Shown piece by piece: positions 24,727 through 32,254 of a stretch of 64,000 nt of DNA. The position numbers and the translations under genes are program-made. How positions within the stretch are numbered: the stretch's first letter is position 1; every line of letters starts with the position of its first letter. Source of the DNA: an uncultured Lachnospiraceae bacterium (GTDB lineage: Bacteria; Bacillota; Clostridia; Lachnospirales; Lachnospiraceae); the NCBI GenBank assembly GCA_910579935.1, contig CAJTVQ010000017.1, positions 1-64,000 on the forward strand. Reading direction: 5' to 3'. Under the pieces are notes generated by a model, which made no database searches, was not told the DNA's origin, and was given only the letters and a program-made list of their open reading frames with translations.

Positions 24727-25041
24727 ATGGGAGAAGCAGTAGGAATCATAGAAGTATTCGGGCTTGCAACGGCATTTGCGGCAGCGGACGCGGGCTGTAA
24801 AGCCGCTAACGTGACCATAGAGAACTTTGACAAGAACAAACCGGCCAATGCGGATGCGCTTCCCGTGCCGCTTATCGTCATGATAAAATTCCGCGGAACC
24901 GTATCGGATGTAAGGGCCGCCGTAGAGGCCGCAAAGAGAAGGGCCGAAGAACTGGCAGGCGTAGTAGCAACCCACGAGATCGCAAGTCCGGAAGAAGATA
25001 CGGAAAAAATGCTGAAGCTGAGTGGGATGGATAAGAAATGA
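24727..25041 (+). CDS. BMC-H shell protein
   Basis: 104 residues: one BMC domain beginning EAVGIIEVFGLATAFAAADA and ending VVATHEIASPEEDTEKML. An insert relative to PduA (NFDKNKPANADALPVPL, about 33-50) enlarges the loop before the pore strand, as in some GRM BMC-H paralogues. It should form hexagonal facet tiles. Confidence 0.92.
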   Translation: MGEAVGIIEVFGLATAFAAADAGCKAANVTIENFDKNKPANADALPVPLIVMIKFRGTVSDVRAAVEAAKRRAEELAGVVATHEIASPEEDTEKMLKLSGMDKK

Positions 25042-25059
25042 GGAAATGAAGTTATTTCC

Positions 25060-25084
25060 GGAAGAATCGCGGAGCGATTCTTCC
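25060..25084 (+). other. mRNA stem-loop between shell genes
   Basis: GGAAGAATCG / CGATTCTTCC is a perfect ten-pair stem with a five-base loop and no T-run. It probably marks a processing or stability point rather than a terminator. Confidence 0.5.
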
Positions 25085-25112
25085 CTGAATGGGTTACGGT
25101 ATGGGAGATTTG

Positions 25113-25121
25113 TGGTATAAT
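25113..25121 (+). promoter_or_regulatory. Possible internal extended -10 promoter
   Basis: TGGTATAAT is a perfect extended -10 element; no strong -35 box. It would add transcripts for the downstream shell genes and pduL. Confidence 0.4.
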
Positions 25122-25174
25122 TGTGGCAGGGATGGAGTTGGAAGGGATGGAATTGGAATAGAAACCTGAATCTC

Positions 25175-25387
25175 AAAACAGCAGGAGCCCGTACAGACCC
25201 CAGAGGAAATTATGGCTGCGAAGCAGACGGAATTTTCTCTGCCGACAAGGGTCTGGGAGGGCGGATGCGGAACTGGAATTAAAAAACAGCAGGAGCCCGT
25301 ACAGACCCCAGAGGAAATTATGGCTGCGAAGCAGACGGAATTTTCTCTGCCGACAAGGGTCTGGGAGGGCGGATGCGGAACTGGAAT
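25175..25387 (+). repeat. Two tandem copies of a 105-bp unit, each ending in a ribosome-site leader
   Basis: The unit 25175-25279 is repeated exactly at 25283-25387 (period 108). Each starts AAAACAGCAGGAGCCCG and ends GCGGAACTGGAAT; the second copy runs directly into AGGAGGAGAAAG and the ATG of the next shell gene. A shorter relative with the same two ends lies at 57501-57560 just before trpD. The period is a multiple of three and the frame is open, but no homologous protein is recognised. The 25042-25399 gap holds only this, the stem-loop and the promoter. Confidence 0.8.
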
Positions 25388-25399
25388 AGGAGGAGAAAG

Positions 25400-25675
25400 A
25401 TGGCACAGTTGGCATTGGGAATGATAGAGACGAGAGGTCTTACGGCGGCTATAGAAGCGGCGGATGCGATGATCAAATCAGCGGAGGTGACGCTGATCGG
25501 AACCGAGAAGATTGGCTCCGGACTGGTAACGGTGATGGTGCGCGGCGATGTGGGCGCGGTGAAAGCGGCAGTGGAAGCAGGAAGCGTAAGGGCATCCAGC
25601 CTCGGGGAACTGGTGGCTACCCATGTGATACCGAGACCCCACAGCGATGTGGAAAAAATTCTGCCCCTGATTTAA
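25400..25675 (+). CDS. PduA-type BMC-H shell protein
   Basis: 91 residues, a minimal BMC domain (ALGMIETRGLTAAIEAADAM ... VTVMVRGDVGAVKAAVEAG ... VATHVIPRPHSDVEKILP). The pore loop is KIGSG. AGGAGGAG precedes the ATG and belongs to the end of the tandem repeat. Very similar to the protein from 26218, so the two arose by duplication. Confidence 0.95.
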   Translation: MAQLALGMIETRGLTAAIEAADAMIKSAEVTLIGTEKIGSGLVTVMVRGDVGAVKAAVEAGSVRASSLGELVATHVIPRPHSDVEKILPLI

Positions 25676-25731
25676 TGGAAGGCAGATAAAGGCGGAACTT
25701 GAAAGAGGATAAGAAATCAGGAGAAAAAATC

Positions 25732-26049
25732 ATGGGAAATGCATATGGATTCTTTGAGATTCCGAGTACAACGGCGGCAATCAGCGCCCTCGATATCATG
25801 TGTAAGACGGCCAATGTGGAATTTGTCACATGGGAGAAGAAACTGGGCGGCAGATTGGTAACGGTTATCATACGGGGAGATGTATCGGATGTGAAACAGG
25901 CGATAGAGGCTGCCTCGCAGGGAGCGATTAAGAAACCGGCAGCCACAGTCGTAATTGCCAATCCCCATGAGGAAGTGATTAAATTGGTGAAAAAGAGCGC
26001 CAGCCGGCTGACGAACATATCAACGGCATGGAACGATGAAATGGAGTAG
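25732..26049 (+). CDS. BMC-H shell protein, divergent
   Basis: 105 residues: a BMC domain starting AYGFFEIPSTTAAISALDIM, with IIRGDVSDVKQAIEAA and a C-terminal tail after VIANPHEEV of about 20 polar residues. It differs from the PduA-like pair in its pore region (KKLGGR) and therefore may pass a different metabolite. Start ATG at 25732 has AGGAG upstream. Confidence 0.92.
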   Translation: MGNAYGFFEIPSTTAAISALDIMCKTANVEFVTWEKKLGGRLVTVIIRGDVSDVKQAIEAASQGAIKKPAATVVIANPHEEVIKLVKKSASRLTNISTAWNDEME

Positions 26050-26052
26050 CGT

Positions 26053-26496
26053 ATGGCGGAGCAGAAAAAGACAGGAAGGAAAACTCCGGCGAAAGCCGAA
26101 GTGAATAAATCCCAAAAAGAGGCGGCTGTGAAAGAAGAGGCAGCGGCAAATGAAACGGTGCAACAGGAAACAGTTAAAAAAGAAGCAGGGATAACAGAGC
26201 CAAAGGAGGAGAAAAAAATGGCACAGGAAGCATTGGGAATGATTGAAACAAGAGGTTTGGTAGCATCGATTGAAGCAGCGGATGCAATGTTAAAGGCTGC
26301 AAACGTAACTTTGGTTGGAACGGAAAAAATCGGTTCCGGTCTGGTAAGCGTTATGGTACGCGGTGATGTAGGCGCAGTAAATGCAGCGGTAGAAGCAGGA
26401 AGCGCCAGCGCATCCAGGCTGGGTGAATTAGTAGCTACCCATGTAATTCCCAGACCTCATACGGACGTTGAGAAGATTCTTCCCGTTTTGAAATAA
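26053..26496 (+). CDS. PduA-type BMC-H shell protein with long N-terminal extension or internal start
   Basis: 147 residues from the ATG at 26053, three bases past the previous stop, with GGAG nearby. The first 55 residues are Lys/Glu/Ala-rich and probably disordered. A second ATG at 26218 has a perfect AAAGGAGGAG and starts a 92-residue canonical BMC domain (ALGMIETRGLVASIEAADAM ...). Both starts look usable, so the gene may make a long and a short form. The extension could project from the shell. If only 26218 is used, the upstream frame is a translated spacer. Confidence 0.85.
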   Translation: MAEQKKTGRKTPAKAEVNKSQKEAAVKEEAAANETVQQETVKKEAGITEPKEEKKMAQEALGMIETRGLVASIEAADAMLKAANVTLVGTEKIGSGLVSVMVRGDVGAVNAAVEAGSASASRLGELVATHVIPRPHTDVEKILPVLK

Positions 26497-26533
26497 GCGG
26501 CTGTAAGGGATAACGGAATGGGAGAGGGAAGGC

Positions 26534-26555
26534 AGGGCGGGCAATAGCCCGCCCT
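26534..26555 (+). terminator. Stem-loop between the shell block and pduL
   Basis: AGGGCGGGC-AATA-GCCCGCCCT is a perfect nine-pair stem followed by TATGTCTTTT. It is likely a partial terminator or 3' stabiliser that lets shell proteins exceed enzymes. Confidence 0.6.
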
Positions 26556-26592
26556 TATGTCTTTTGAACGGAATGCTTGGAGGGAATGGATG

Positions 26593-27255
26593 ATGGAGCA
26601 GAATATAATTGCAGACGGCCAGATTGAGCTGATTACCAGAATGGTAATGGAAGCAATGGGGGAAAAACAGAATTCACAGAACGGCTACCTTGTTCCGGTG
26701 GGAGTTTCCGCAAGGCATGTACATCTGACACAGGAACATGTGGAAATCCTTTTTGGGGAAGGATATCATTTGACGAAGAAAAAAGAGTTGATGGGCGGAC
26801 AGTTTGCATCCAATGAGCTGGTGACGATCGTAGGCCTGAAACTTCGGGCGATAGAAAATGTAAGGATATTAGGGCCGGTAAGGAGTCGGTCACAGGTGGA
26901 GATTTCTTCTACCGATGCCATTAAATTAGGGGTTAAGGCGCCCATAAGAGAGTCCGGAAATGTGGCCGGAAGCGCGCCGGTTGCCTTAGTAGGGCCGAAA
27001 GGTGCGCTGTATCTGGAGGAAGGATGCATTGTGGCGAAACGTCATATCCATATGTCGCCGAAGGACGCCATGGCGGCCGGCCTGCATGACGGGGATGTGG
27101 TATCCGTAAAAGCGGATAATGAAAGAGGAACGGTATTTAATCAGGTACAGATACGGGTGGATGACAGTTTTACCCTGGAAATGCACATTGATACGGATGA
27201 AGCCAATGCGGCAAAGATAGCCACGGGCGACACGGTCAGGATCATAAACGGATAG
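26593..27255 (+). CDS. pduL: Phosphate propanoyltransferase with N-terminal encapsulation peptide
   Basis: 220 residues. An in-frame ATG at 26557 lies in the preceding stem-loop, so 26590/26593 (after GGAGGGA) is preferred. Residues 8-22 (GQIELITRMVMEAMG) form the encapsulation helix. Two PduL barrels follow with the zinc-binding HVH in VSARHVHLTQEH and the HIH in AKRHIHMSPKDA. It converts propionyl-CoA and phosphate to propionyl-phosphate and frees CoA in the lumen. The kinase that would make ATP is not in the window. Confidence 0.93.
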   Translation: MEQNIIADGQIELITRMVMEAMGEKQNSQNGYLVPVGVSARHVHLTQEHVEILFGEGYHLTKKKELMGGQFASNELVTIVGLKLRAIENVRILGPVRSRSQVEISSTDAIKLGVKAPIRESGNVAGSAPVALVGPKGALYLEEGCIVAKRHIHMSPKDAMAAGLHDGDVVSVKADNERGTVFNQVQIRVDDSFTLEMHIDTDEANAAKIATGDTVRIING

Positions 27256-27272
27256 GAAGAGGATAAGACGGT

Positions 27273-27545
27273 ATGCTGGTAGGAAAAGTAGTGGGAAGCG
27301 TAGTCTCCACGAGAAAAAGCGAAAAACTGATAGGAAATAAATTCATGGTGGTGGAACTGGCGGAACAGATGGGCGGCAGCGGAAACCAGCTGATCGCGAT
27401 TGACAATATCGGTGCGGGGATCGGGGAATTCGTACTGGTTGCAACAGGGAGCGCGGCGCGGGTCGGCTGTGACCTGACGGATGCCCCCATAGACGCAGCA
27501 ATTGTTGGTATCATCGATGACGGAAGGCAATGGATGCAGAAATGA
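27273..27545 (+). CDS. EutN/CcmL-type BMC-P pentamer (vertex protein)
   Basis: 90 residues with the family start MLVGKVVGSVVSTRKSEKL and the NIGAGIGEFVLVATGSAAR core. Pentamers cap the vertices of the polyhedral shell. AGAGGATAAGACGG precedes the ATG. The stop overlaps the start of the next gene. Confidence 0.95.
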   Translation: MLVGKVVGSVVSTRKSEKLIGNKFMVVELAEQMGGSGNQLIAIDNIGAGIGEFVLVATGSAARVGCDLTDAPIDAAIVGIIDDGRQWMQK

Positions 27546-28888
27546 GCAGGATAGAACGGATAAGTTTAGAAGAACTGAGCGCCGTATTGCAGCGAAGCGG
27601 AGTGGTCGGCGCCGGAGGAGCGGGGTTTCCCACTTATGCGAAGCTGGATAAGCGTGCGGATACCATTATTATGAACTGTGCGGAATGCGAGCCGCTTTTA
27701 AAACTTCACAGGCAGCTTTTAGAACATAATGCAGGGGAGATCGTGCAGGCTTTCCACATGCTTGCGGAAACCATGGAGGCAAAAGAAGCCGTCATCGGCA
27801 TTAAGAAGGCATATAAAGGCGCCATAGCGGCTTTGCGGGAGTGTATCGGGGAATATCCGGAGATCCGTCTCGGATTGCTGGAGGAAGTATATCCGGCGGG
27901 AGACGAAGTCGTCCTGATTTATGAGGTGACGGGAAAAGTGGTGCCGCCGGGCGGACTGCCCATCGGAAGCGGGGTAGCGGTTTTCAATGTGGAAACCGTA
28001 TACAACATATACCGGGCGGTGACACAGGAGAAACCCGTGCAGGATAAGCTGGTATCCATCGTGGGCGAAGTAGAGCATCCGGTTACGGTGCGGCTGCCCC
28101 TTGGATGCAGTATAGAAGAAGCGGTGCGGCAGGCCGGAACGGTCACGACGGAAAATCCGGTATATTTCATCGGCGGTCCCATGATGGGATTTGAGGGAAA
28201 CGGAAACCTTCCGGTGACGAAAACGACCAATGCGGTACTGGTTCTGCCTGAGGAACATCTGCTGGTACAGAGGAAGAGAAGGAAATCTTCCATTGATCTA
28301 AAGCGTGCGGCGGCGGCATGCTGCCAGTGTTCCATGTGCACGGACCTGTGTCCGAGACATCTTCTCGGGCATCCCATAGAGCCTCATAAGTTTATGCGTG
28401 CGGCGACCTGCAAAGACATACAGGATACGGATATTTTCCTAAATACCATGTTCTGCTCGTCCTGCGGGCTTTGTGAGAATTATTCCTGTATGCAGGGACT
28501 TTCCCCCCGCTCCCTGATTGCGGATTACAAAGCGGGACTGAGGGCCCACGGGATTAAACCGCCGAAGGCAGAGGCTGCGCCTGCGGCGGCGGAACGGGAG
28601 TTCCGCAGGGCTCCTATGAAACGACTGATGGCGAGACTGGATTTAACGAAATATGATAAACCTGCGCCGTTAAACGCAAACGGACAGACTGTGGAGTGCA
28701 AAAAGGTAAAACTGATGCTCAGCCAGCATATCGGGGCGCCGGCAGTTCCGGTCGTAAGCGTAGGGGATGAAGTGAAACGGGGACAGATGGCAGCCCGGCC
28801 GGCAGAGGGGTTAAGCGTGGCTGTACATGCTTCCATTAGCGGAAAAGTAACGGAAGTAACGGATAAATATATGGTGATTTTAGCTTAG
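27542..28888 (+). CDS. PduS-like Fe-S flavoprotein (RnfC-like)
   Basis: 448 residues from the ATG at 27542, which overlaps the previous stop (ATGA); an ATG at 27530 is an alternative. N-terminal RnfC-like domain with GVVGAGGAGFPTYAKL, then two 4Fe-4S motifs, CCQCSMCTDLC (about 258-268) and CSSCGLCENYSC (about 306-317), and a C-terminal barrel-sandwich domain. PduS reduces cobalamin in B12 systems; in this B12-free locus it more likely moves electrons from NADH across the shell, perhaps to the PduT-like trimer encoded next or to the activase. That last role is inference. Confidence 0.87.
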   Translation: MSRIERISLEELSAVLQRSGVVGAGGAGFPTYAKLDKRADTIIMNCAECEPLLKLHRQLLEHNAGEIVQAFHMLAETMEAKEAVIGIKKAYKGAIAALRECIGEYPEIRLGLLEEVYPAGDEVVLIYEVTGKVVPPGGLPIGSGVAVFNVETVYNIYRAVTQEKPVQDKLVSIVGEVEHPVTVRLPLGCSIEEAVRQAGTVTTENPVYFIGGPMMGFEGNGNLPVTKTTNAVLVLPEEHLLVQRKRRKSSIDLKRAAAACCQCSMCTDLCPRHLLGHPIEPHKFMRAATCKDIQDTDIFLNTMFCSSCGLCENYSCMQGLSPRSLIADYKAGLRAHGIKPPKAEAAPAAAEREFRRAPMKRLMARLDLTKYDKPAPLNANGQTVECKKVKLMLSQHIGAPAVPVVSVGDEVKRGQMAARPAEGLSVAVHASISGKVTEVTDKYMVILA

Positions 28889-28925
28889 GAATGGTTCCTT
28901 AACGTGACGGAAAGGTGTACATAGT

Positions 28926-29474
28926 ATGAGTAAGGCAATCGGAATGGTGGAATATAAGACGGTTTCAGCGGGAGTAACGGCGGCGGATGCCATGGTGAAA
29001 ACAGCGGAAGTGGATATCATAGAAGCGCAGACCGTATGTCCGGGCAAATATATAGCGGTCATCAGCGGGGAACTGAGTGCGGTGAAGGCTGCGGTGGAGA
29101 CAGCCAAAGTGAGTTACGCAACTCACTTGATCAACAGCTTTGTACTGGGAAATCCCCATGAATCCATTTTCCCTGCTATATACGGGGCGGCTGCGGTGGA
29201 ACAGGTTTCCGCGCTCGGCATACTGGAAACCTATGATGCATCTTCCATTATTGTGGCGGCGGATACCGCGGCCAAGACAGCCATTGTGACCCTGATAGAA
29301 CTCCGTATCGCAAGGGGAATGTGCGGGAAATCCTATCTGATGCTGACCGGGGAAGTGGCGGCGGTGGAGGCTGCCATAGAAAAAGCGAAGCGGGAAATCG
29401 GAGCGGACGGGATGTATCTGGATTCTTCCGTCATTGCCCATCCGGATGAGAAGATTTGGAGAGCGGTGTTGTAG
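28926..29474 (+). CDS. PduT-like tandem-domain BMC-T shell trimer
   Basis: 182 residues with two BMC domains (AIGMVEYKTVSAGVTAADAM from residue 4; ALGILETYDASSIIVAADTA from about 95). Residue 38 is Cys in AQTVCPGKY, the position known in PduT to bind a 4Fe-4S cluster at the threefold pore. The protein therefore probably forms a redox-active pore. It is directly downstream of the PduS-like gene, its expected electron partner. Confidence 0.92.
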   Translation: MSKAIGMVEYKTVSAGVTAADAMVKTAEVDIIEAQTVCPGKYIAVISGELSAVKAAVETAKVSYATHLINSFVLGNPHESIFPAIYGAAAVEQVSALGILETYDASSIIVAADTAAKTAIVTLIELRIARGMCGKSYLMLTGEVAAVEAAIEKAKREIGADGMYLDSSVIAHPDEKIWRAVL

Positions 29475-29596
29475 GGGGATTCATAAGAGAGTTTTATCTT
29501 TATGAAAATCGGGTGGAAAGAGAAAGATGAAAATAAAAACGGGTTCTTATTCAGAATCCGTTTTCGCTCTTTCAGGGTTTTCCGGCCGGCTTACAA

Positions 29597-29779
29597 TCAT
29601 GGCTGTGTTTCTGTTAATGGCGGTTTTTGGTATAGCTTACGGTTAATTTCCTTTTTTAACATTTCAATTTCCTCTATTACCAAATTCATATCGCCTTTTA
29701 ATGCCTGTTTTTCAATCCGCTCTACTAAGGTTAACTGGTCAAACAAATTATTATTGATTTCTTTTTCATTATTTGGCAT
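29597..29779 (-). CDS. Small hypothetical protein
   Basis: 60 residues from an ATG at 29779 with GCGGGGGA six bases upstream on the minus strand. Mostly helical and charged (LVERIEKQALKGDMNLVIEE). No family recognised. It lies alone between the BMC-T gene and the DeoR gene, on the opposite strand. The surrounding stretch 29822-30107 holds no gene that I can support. Confidence 0.5.
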   Translation of the reverse strand: MPNNEKEINNNLFDQLTLVERIEKQALKGDMNLVIEEIEMLKKEINRKLYQKPPLTETQP

Positions 29780-30131
29780 ATAAATCCCCCGCTTTCTATC
29801 ATAACTGCTGTTTGCTGGCACCCTTTATTATATCAAACGGCAGATAAAGTGTAAAGATTATTTGACTGACAGAAGCCGAAAATTGATTTCCGTGTCTGAC
29901 AGTTCTGCGTCCGCAGAAACACAATTCCGAGAAATGGCTTGCACATAATTTCTATTTTTTGTATCATTTACATGGGCATGATGAATAAATGGAAAGGTTA
30001 TGTTGATTGTTCCGGGCAGCTGTGTGAATCAGGATGAAATTCCCCAAGAGACATGAAAGCGACCCTGTTCATTATATTAAATTTGAAGAAGAAACGATAT
30101 TGGAATCATGGAAGTTCGCAGGAGGCAGCAT

Positions 30132-30911
30132 ATGTTAGCGATAGAGAGAAGAAATGAAATACTGGAGAAACTCCAAAAGGAAAAACGGGTAGTGGTCAGT
30201 GAACTAAGCAGGGCTTACGGAGTCTCGGAGGAAACAATAAGGCGGGATCTGGAAAAGCTGGAAAATGACGGGTATGTGATAAAGAGTTACGGAGGGGCAG
30301 TCCTGAATGAAAATGTGAATATCGACATGCCCTTTAATGTGCGGAAGAACACGAATGTGGTCGGAAAGCAGAAGATAGCGGAGATTGTGCGGGATATGGT
30401 GAAGGACGGGGAGCGGCTGATGCTGGATTCCAGTTCCACGGCCGTGTTCATTGCAAAGGCACTGAAGGAAGAAAAGAAGAACCTGACCATCATTACCAAT
30501 TCCATTGAGATTCTCATTGAGCTTTTTGACCGGCCGGACTGGCATGTGCTTTCGACGGGAGGGCTCGCCATGGAAGGTTCGCTGGCATTGGCAGGGCCAC
30601 AGACGGATCGGATGCTGCGTGCGTATCATGTGGATAAAGCCATCATTTCCTGTAAAGGATTTGATTTGGAGAATGGTATTACAGATTCCAATGAACTGCA
30701 TGCAGGGAATAAGAAGACGATGCTGGAACGGGCGGACTGCAGGATTTTGGCCGTGGACAGTTCGAAGTTCGGGCATACGGCTTTTACGACGATTGGAGGA
30801 TTGGAGAATATTTCGACGATCATCACGGACGAAGAGCCGGAGGAACGGTGGCTGGAAGTATTTAAAAAATATCAGGTGGAGTGTGTCTGGGCATCGGAGC
30901 GCCAGTCTTAA
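30132..30911 (+). CDS. DeoR/GlpR-family transcriptional regulator
   Basis: 259 residues from the ATG at 30132 (AGGAGG upstream). The N-terminal winged helix is MLAIERRNEILEKLQKEKRV followed by VSELSRAYGVSEETIRRDL, the exact DeoR signature, and the C-terminal sugar-phosphate-binding domain (DSSSTAVFIAKALKEE, then TGGLAMEGSLALAGPQ) follows. It would sense fuculose-1-P, rhamnulose-1-P or a related phosphorylated sugar and repress the locus. The shared motifs at 11625 and 20467 are the proposed targets. It is the last gene of the microcompartment block. Confidence 0.92.
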   Translation: MLAIERRNEILEKLQKEKRVVVSELSRAYGVSEETIRRDLEKLENDGYVIKSYGGAVLNENVNIDMPFNVRKNTNVVGKQKIAEIVRDMVKDGERLMLDSSSTAVFIAKALKEEKKNLTIITNSIEILIELFDRPDWHVLSTGGLAMEGSLALAGPQTDRMLRAYHVDKAIISCKGFDLENGITDSNELHAGNKKTMLERADCRILAVDSSKFGHTAFTTIGGLENISTIITDEEPEERWLEVFKKYQVECVWASERQS

Positions 30912-30935
30912 GGTTCTTTCTGGTTCCAGGTAGAA

Positions 30936-30967
30936 AAGTGTAAAGCCGTTAATGAGGATTTACACTT
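30936..30967 (+). terminator. Stem-loop after the DeoR gene
   Basis: AAGTGTAAA / TTTACACTT, nine pairs with a 14-base loop, 25 bases past the stop. The T-run is weak. A 16-bp stub of the 20209 repeat family (GTTACTATTCATAGTC, 30973-30988) follows. Confidence 0.5.
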
Positions 30968-31098
30968 CAATTGTTACTATTCATAGTCATTTTCCACGAT
31001 TTGTAAAAGGAACTATTGAAAAATTCCGCAAGTGCTAGTACAATAAAGACCAGTGAAATAACCGTAATTTCTCAGGAGCGGAAAGGACAGGGGCGGAT

Positions 31099-31329
31099 AT
31101 GCGGGAGATGGAATTCAAGATGGAGCGGCAGGGTCTGCTGGCGGCAGGGGACCATGTTACCGTAACGGAAGGCGTGCTTCCCAGTAATTACTACTATACC
31201 ATAGACCCGTCTTTGGCGATGTCAGGAAATTATCCGTTTCGTGAAAGGCTTTTGGCAAGGGAAGGCACGGTCGTCAATGTGCTGGAAAACGAGAGGGGCT
31301 TTTATGTCCGGGTACAGTTTGAGGAATGA
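31099..31329 (+). CDS. Small conserved-looking hypothetical protein
   Basis: 76 residues with no signal or membrane segment. The C-terminal two thirds (GDHVTVTEGVLPSNYYYTID ... GTVVNVLENERGFYVRVQFEE) look like a small beta-barrel (SH3-like or KOW-like strand pattern). No family is recognised. It stands 40 bases before ridA, probably in the same transcript. Function unknown. Confidence 0.6.
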   Translation: MREMEFKMERQGLLAAGDHVTVTEGVLPSNYYYTIDPSLAMSGNYPFRERLLAREGTVVNVLENERGFYVRVQFEE

Positions 31330-31368
31330 CGGGAATGACTGAAAATAAGAAAGACGAGGAGAAAGCAG

Positions 31369-31752
31369 ATGTTAAAAAAAGTTTCAACCAGTAAAGCGCC
31401 CGCAGCGATCGGACCTTATTCACAGGCAATTATTGCAGGAAAAACCTTGTACGCATCGGGCCAGATCCCGATTGATCCGGCTACGGGGGAAATCAAAGGC
31501 AGTGATATAGCGGAGCAGGCCAGACAGGTGATGCGGAATATCGGTGCGATTCTGAACGAAGCGGGATATTCTTATAAGGAAGTGGTAAAAACAACCTGTT
31601 TTTTGGCCGATATGGAAGATTTTGCGGTGTTTAACAGTGTCTATGAAAAATATTTTACGGAAAATGAAAAACCGGCGCGCAGCTGTGTCGCGGTAAAGAC
31701 GCTTCCGAAGAATGTCCTTTGTGAAGTGGAAGTGATCGCATACCATGGATAA
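31369..31752 (+). CDS. ridA: RidA-family enamine/imine deaminase
   Basis: 127 residues, the full family length. The signature APAAIGPYSQAIIAGKTLYASGQ and the catalytic Arg in PARSCVAVKTLP are present. It hydrolyses reactive 2-aminoacrylate made by PLP enzymes. AGGAG precedes the ATG. The 3' end overlaps the shikimate kinase gene by eight bases. Confidence 0.93.
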   Translation: MLKKVSTSKAPAAIGPYSQAIIAGKTLYASGQIPIDPATGEIKGSDIAEQARQVMRNIGAILNEAGYSYKEVVKTTCFLADMEDFAVFNSVYEKYFTENEKPARSCVAVKTLPKNVLCEVEVIAYHG

Positions 31753-32254
31753 TGTGATATTGATCGGTATGCCGGGAGCCGGAAAAAGTACGGTAGGCGT
31801 GGTGCTGGCCAAGCGGCTGGGCTATGGATTTATAGATTCCGATTTGGTGATACAGGAGCATACGGGTATGCTCCTGCATCAGATTATGGAAGAAAAAGGA
31901 ATAGACGGATTTCTCGGGGTGGAGAATGACATCAATGCTTCCATAAGGACAGATAAAAGCGTGATCGCAACCGGAGGCAGCGCGATATACGGAAAGGAAG
32001 CGATGGCGCATTTAAGGAGCATCGGAACCGTTGTGTATTTAAAACTGGAGCTGGCATCCATTGAGGAGCGGCTGGGTGATCTGAATGAGCGCGGGGTAGC
32101 GGTCAGGGACGGACAGACACTGGAAGACCTGTATACGGAAAGAATCCCATACTATGAGAGGTATGCGGATATTACCGTGGATTGCGGGAACCGGATGATA
32201 AAGGATATTGCGGCGGTGATTGCAGCCGCCGTGGGAAGAAATGGAAAACTATGA
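31745..32254 (+). CDS. aroK: Shikimate kinase
   Basis: 169 residues. P-loop IGMPGAGKSTVG, the shikimate-binding DSD in FIDSDLVIQEH, and ATGGSAIYG (GGG-type motif) identify the family. It phosphorylates shikimate at O3 in chorismate synthesis, upstream of the tryptophan operon at 55457. It lies in an unusual place, coupled to ridA and a transporter (overlaps of 8 and 4 bases), so it could be a paralogue with another substrate. Confidence 0.82.
   Translation: MDNVILIGMPGAGKSTVGVVLAKRLGYGFIDSDLVIQEHTGMLLHQIMEEKGIDGFLGVENDINASIRTDKSVIATGGSAIYGKEAMAHLRSIGTVVYLKLELASIEERLGDLNERGVAVRDGQTLEDLYTERIPYYERYADITVDCGNRMIKDIAAVIAAAVGRNGKL

Noticed and set aside
25175..25387. CRISPR-like repeat
   Set aside because: Only two adjacent copies of a 105-bp unit, no spacers, no cas genes.
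25212..25424. A 70-residue ORF made of a duplicated peptide in the tandem repeat
   Set aside because: The repetition comes from the DNA repeat; no homology, and the real shell gene starts inside its end in another frame. The antisense 25173-25415 frame is rejected for the same reason.
29822..30107. A gene or riboswitch before the DeoR regulator
   Set aside because: No ORF with a ribosome site and no recognisable riboswitch core; it appears to be a plain upstream region.
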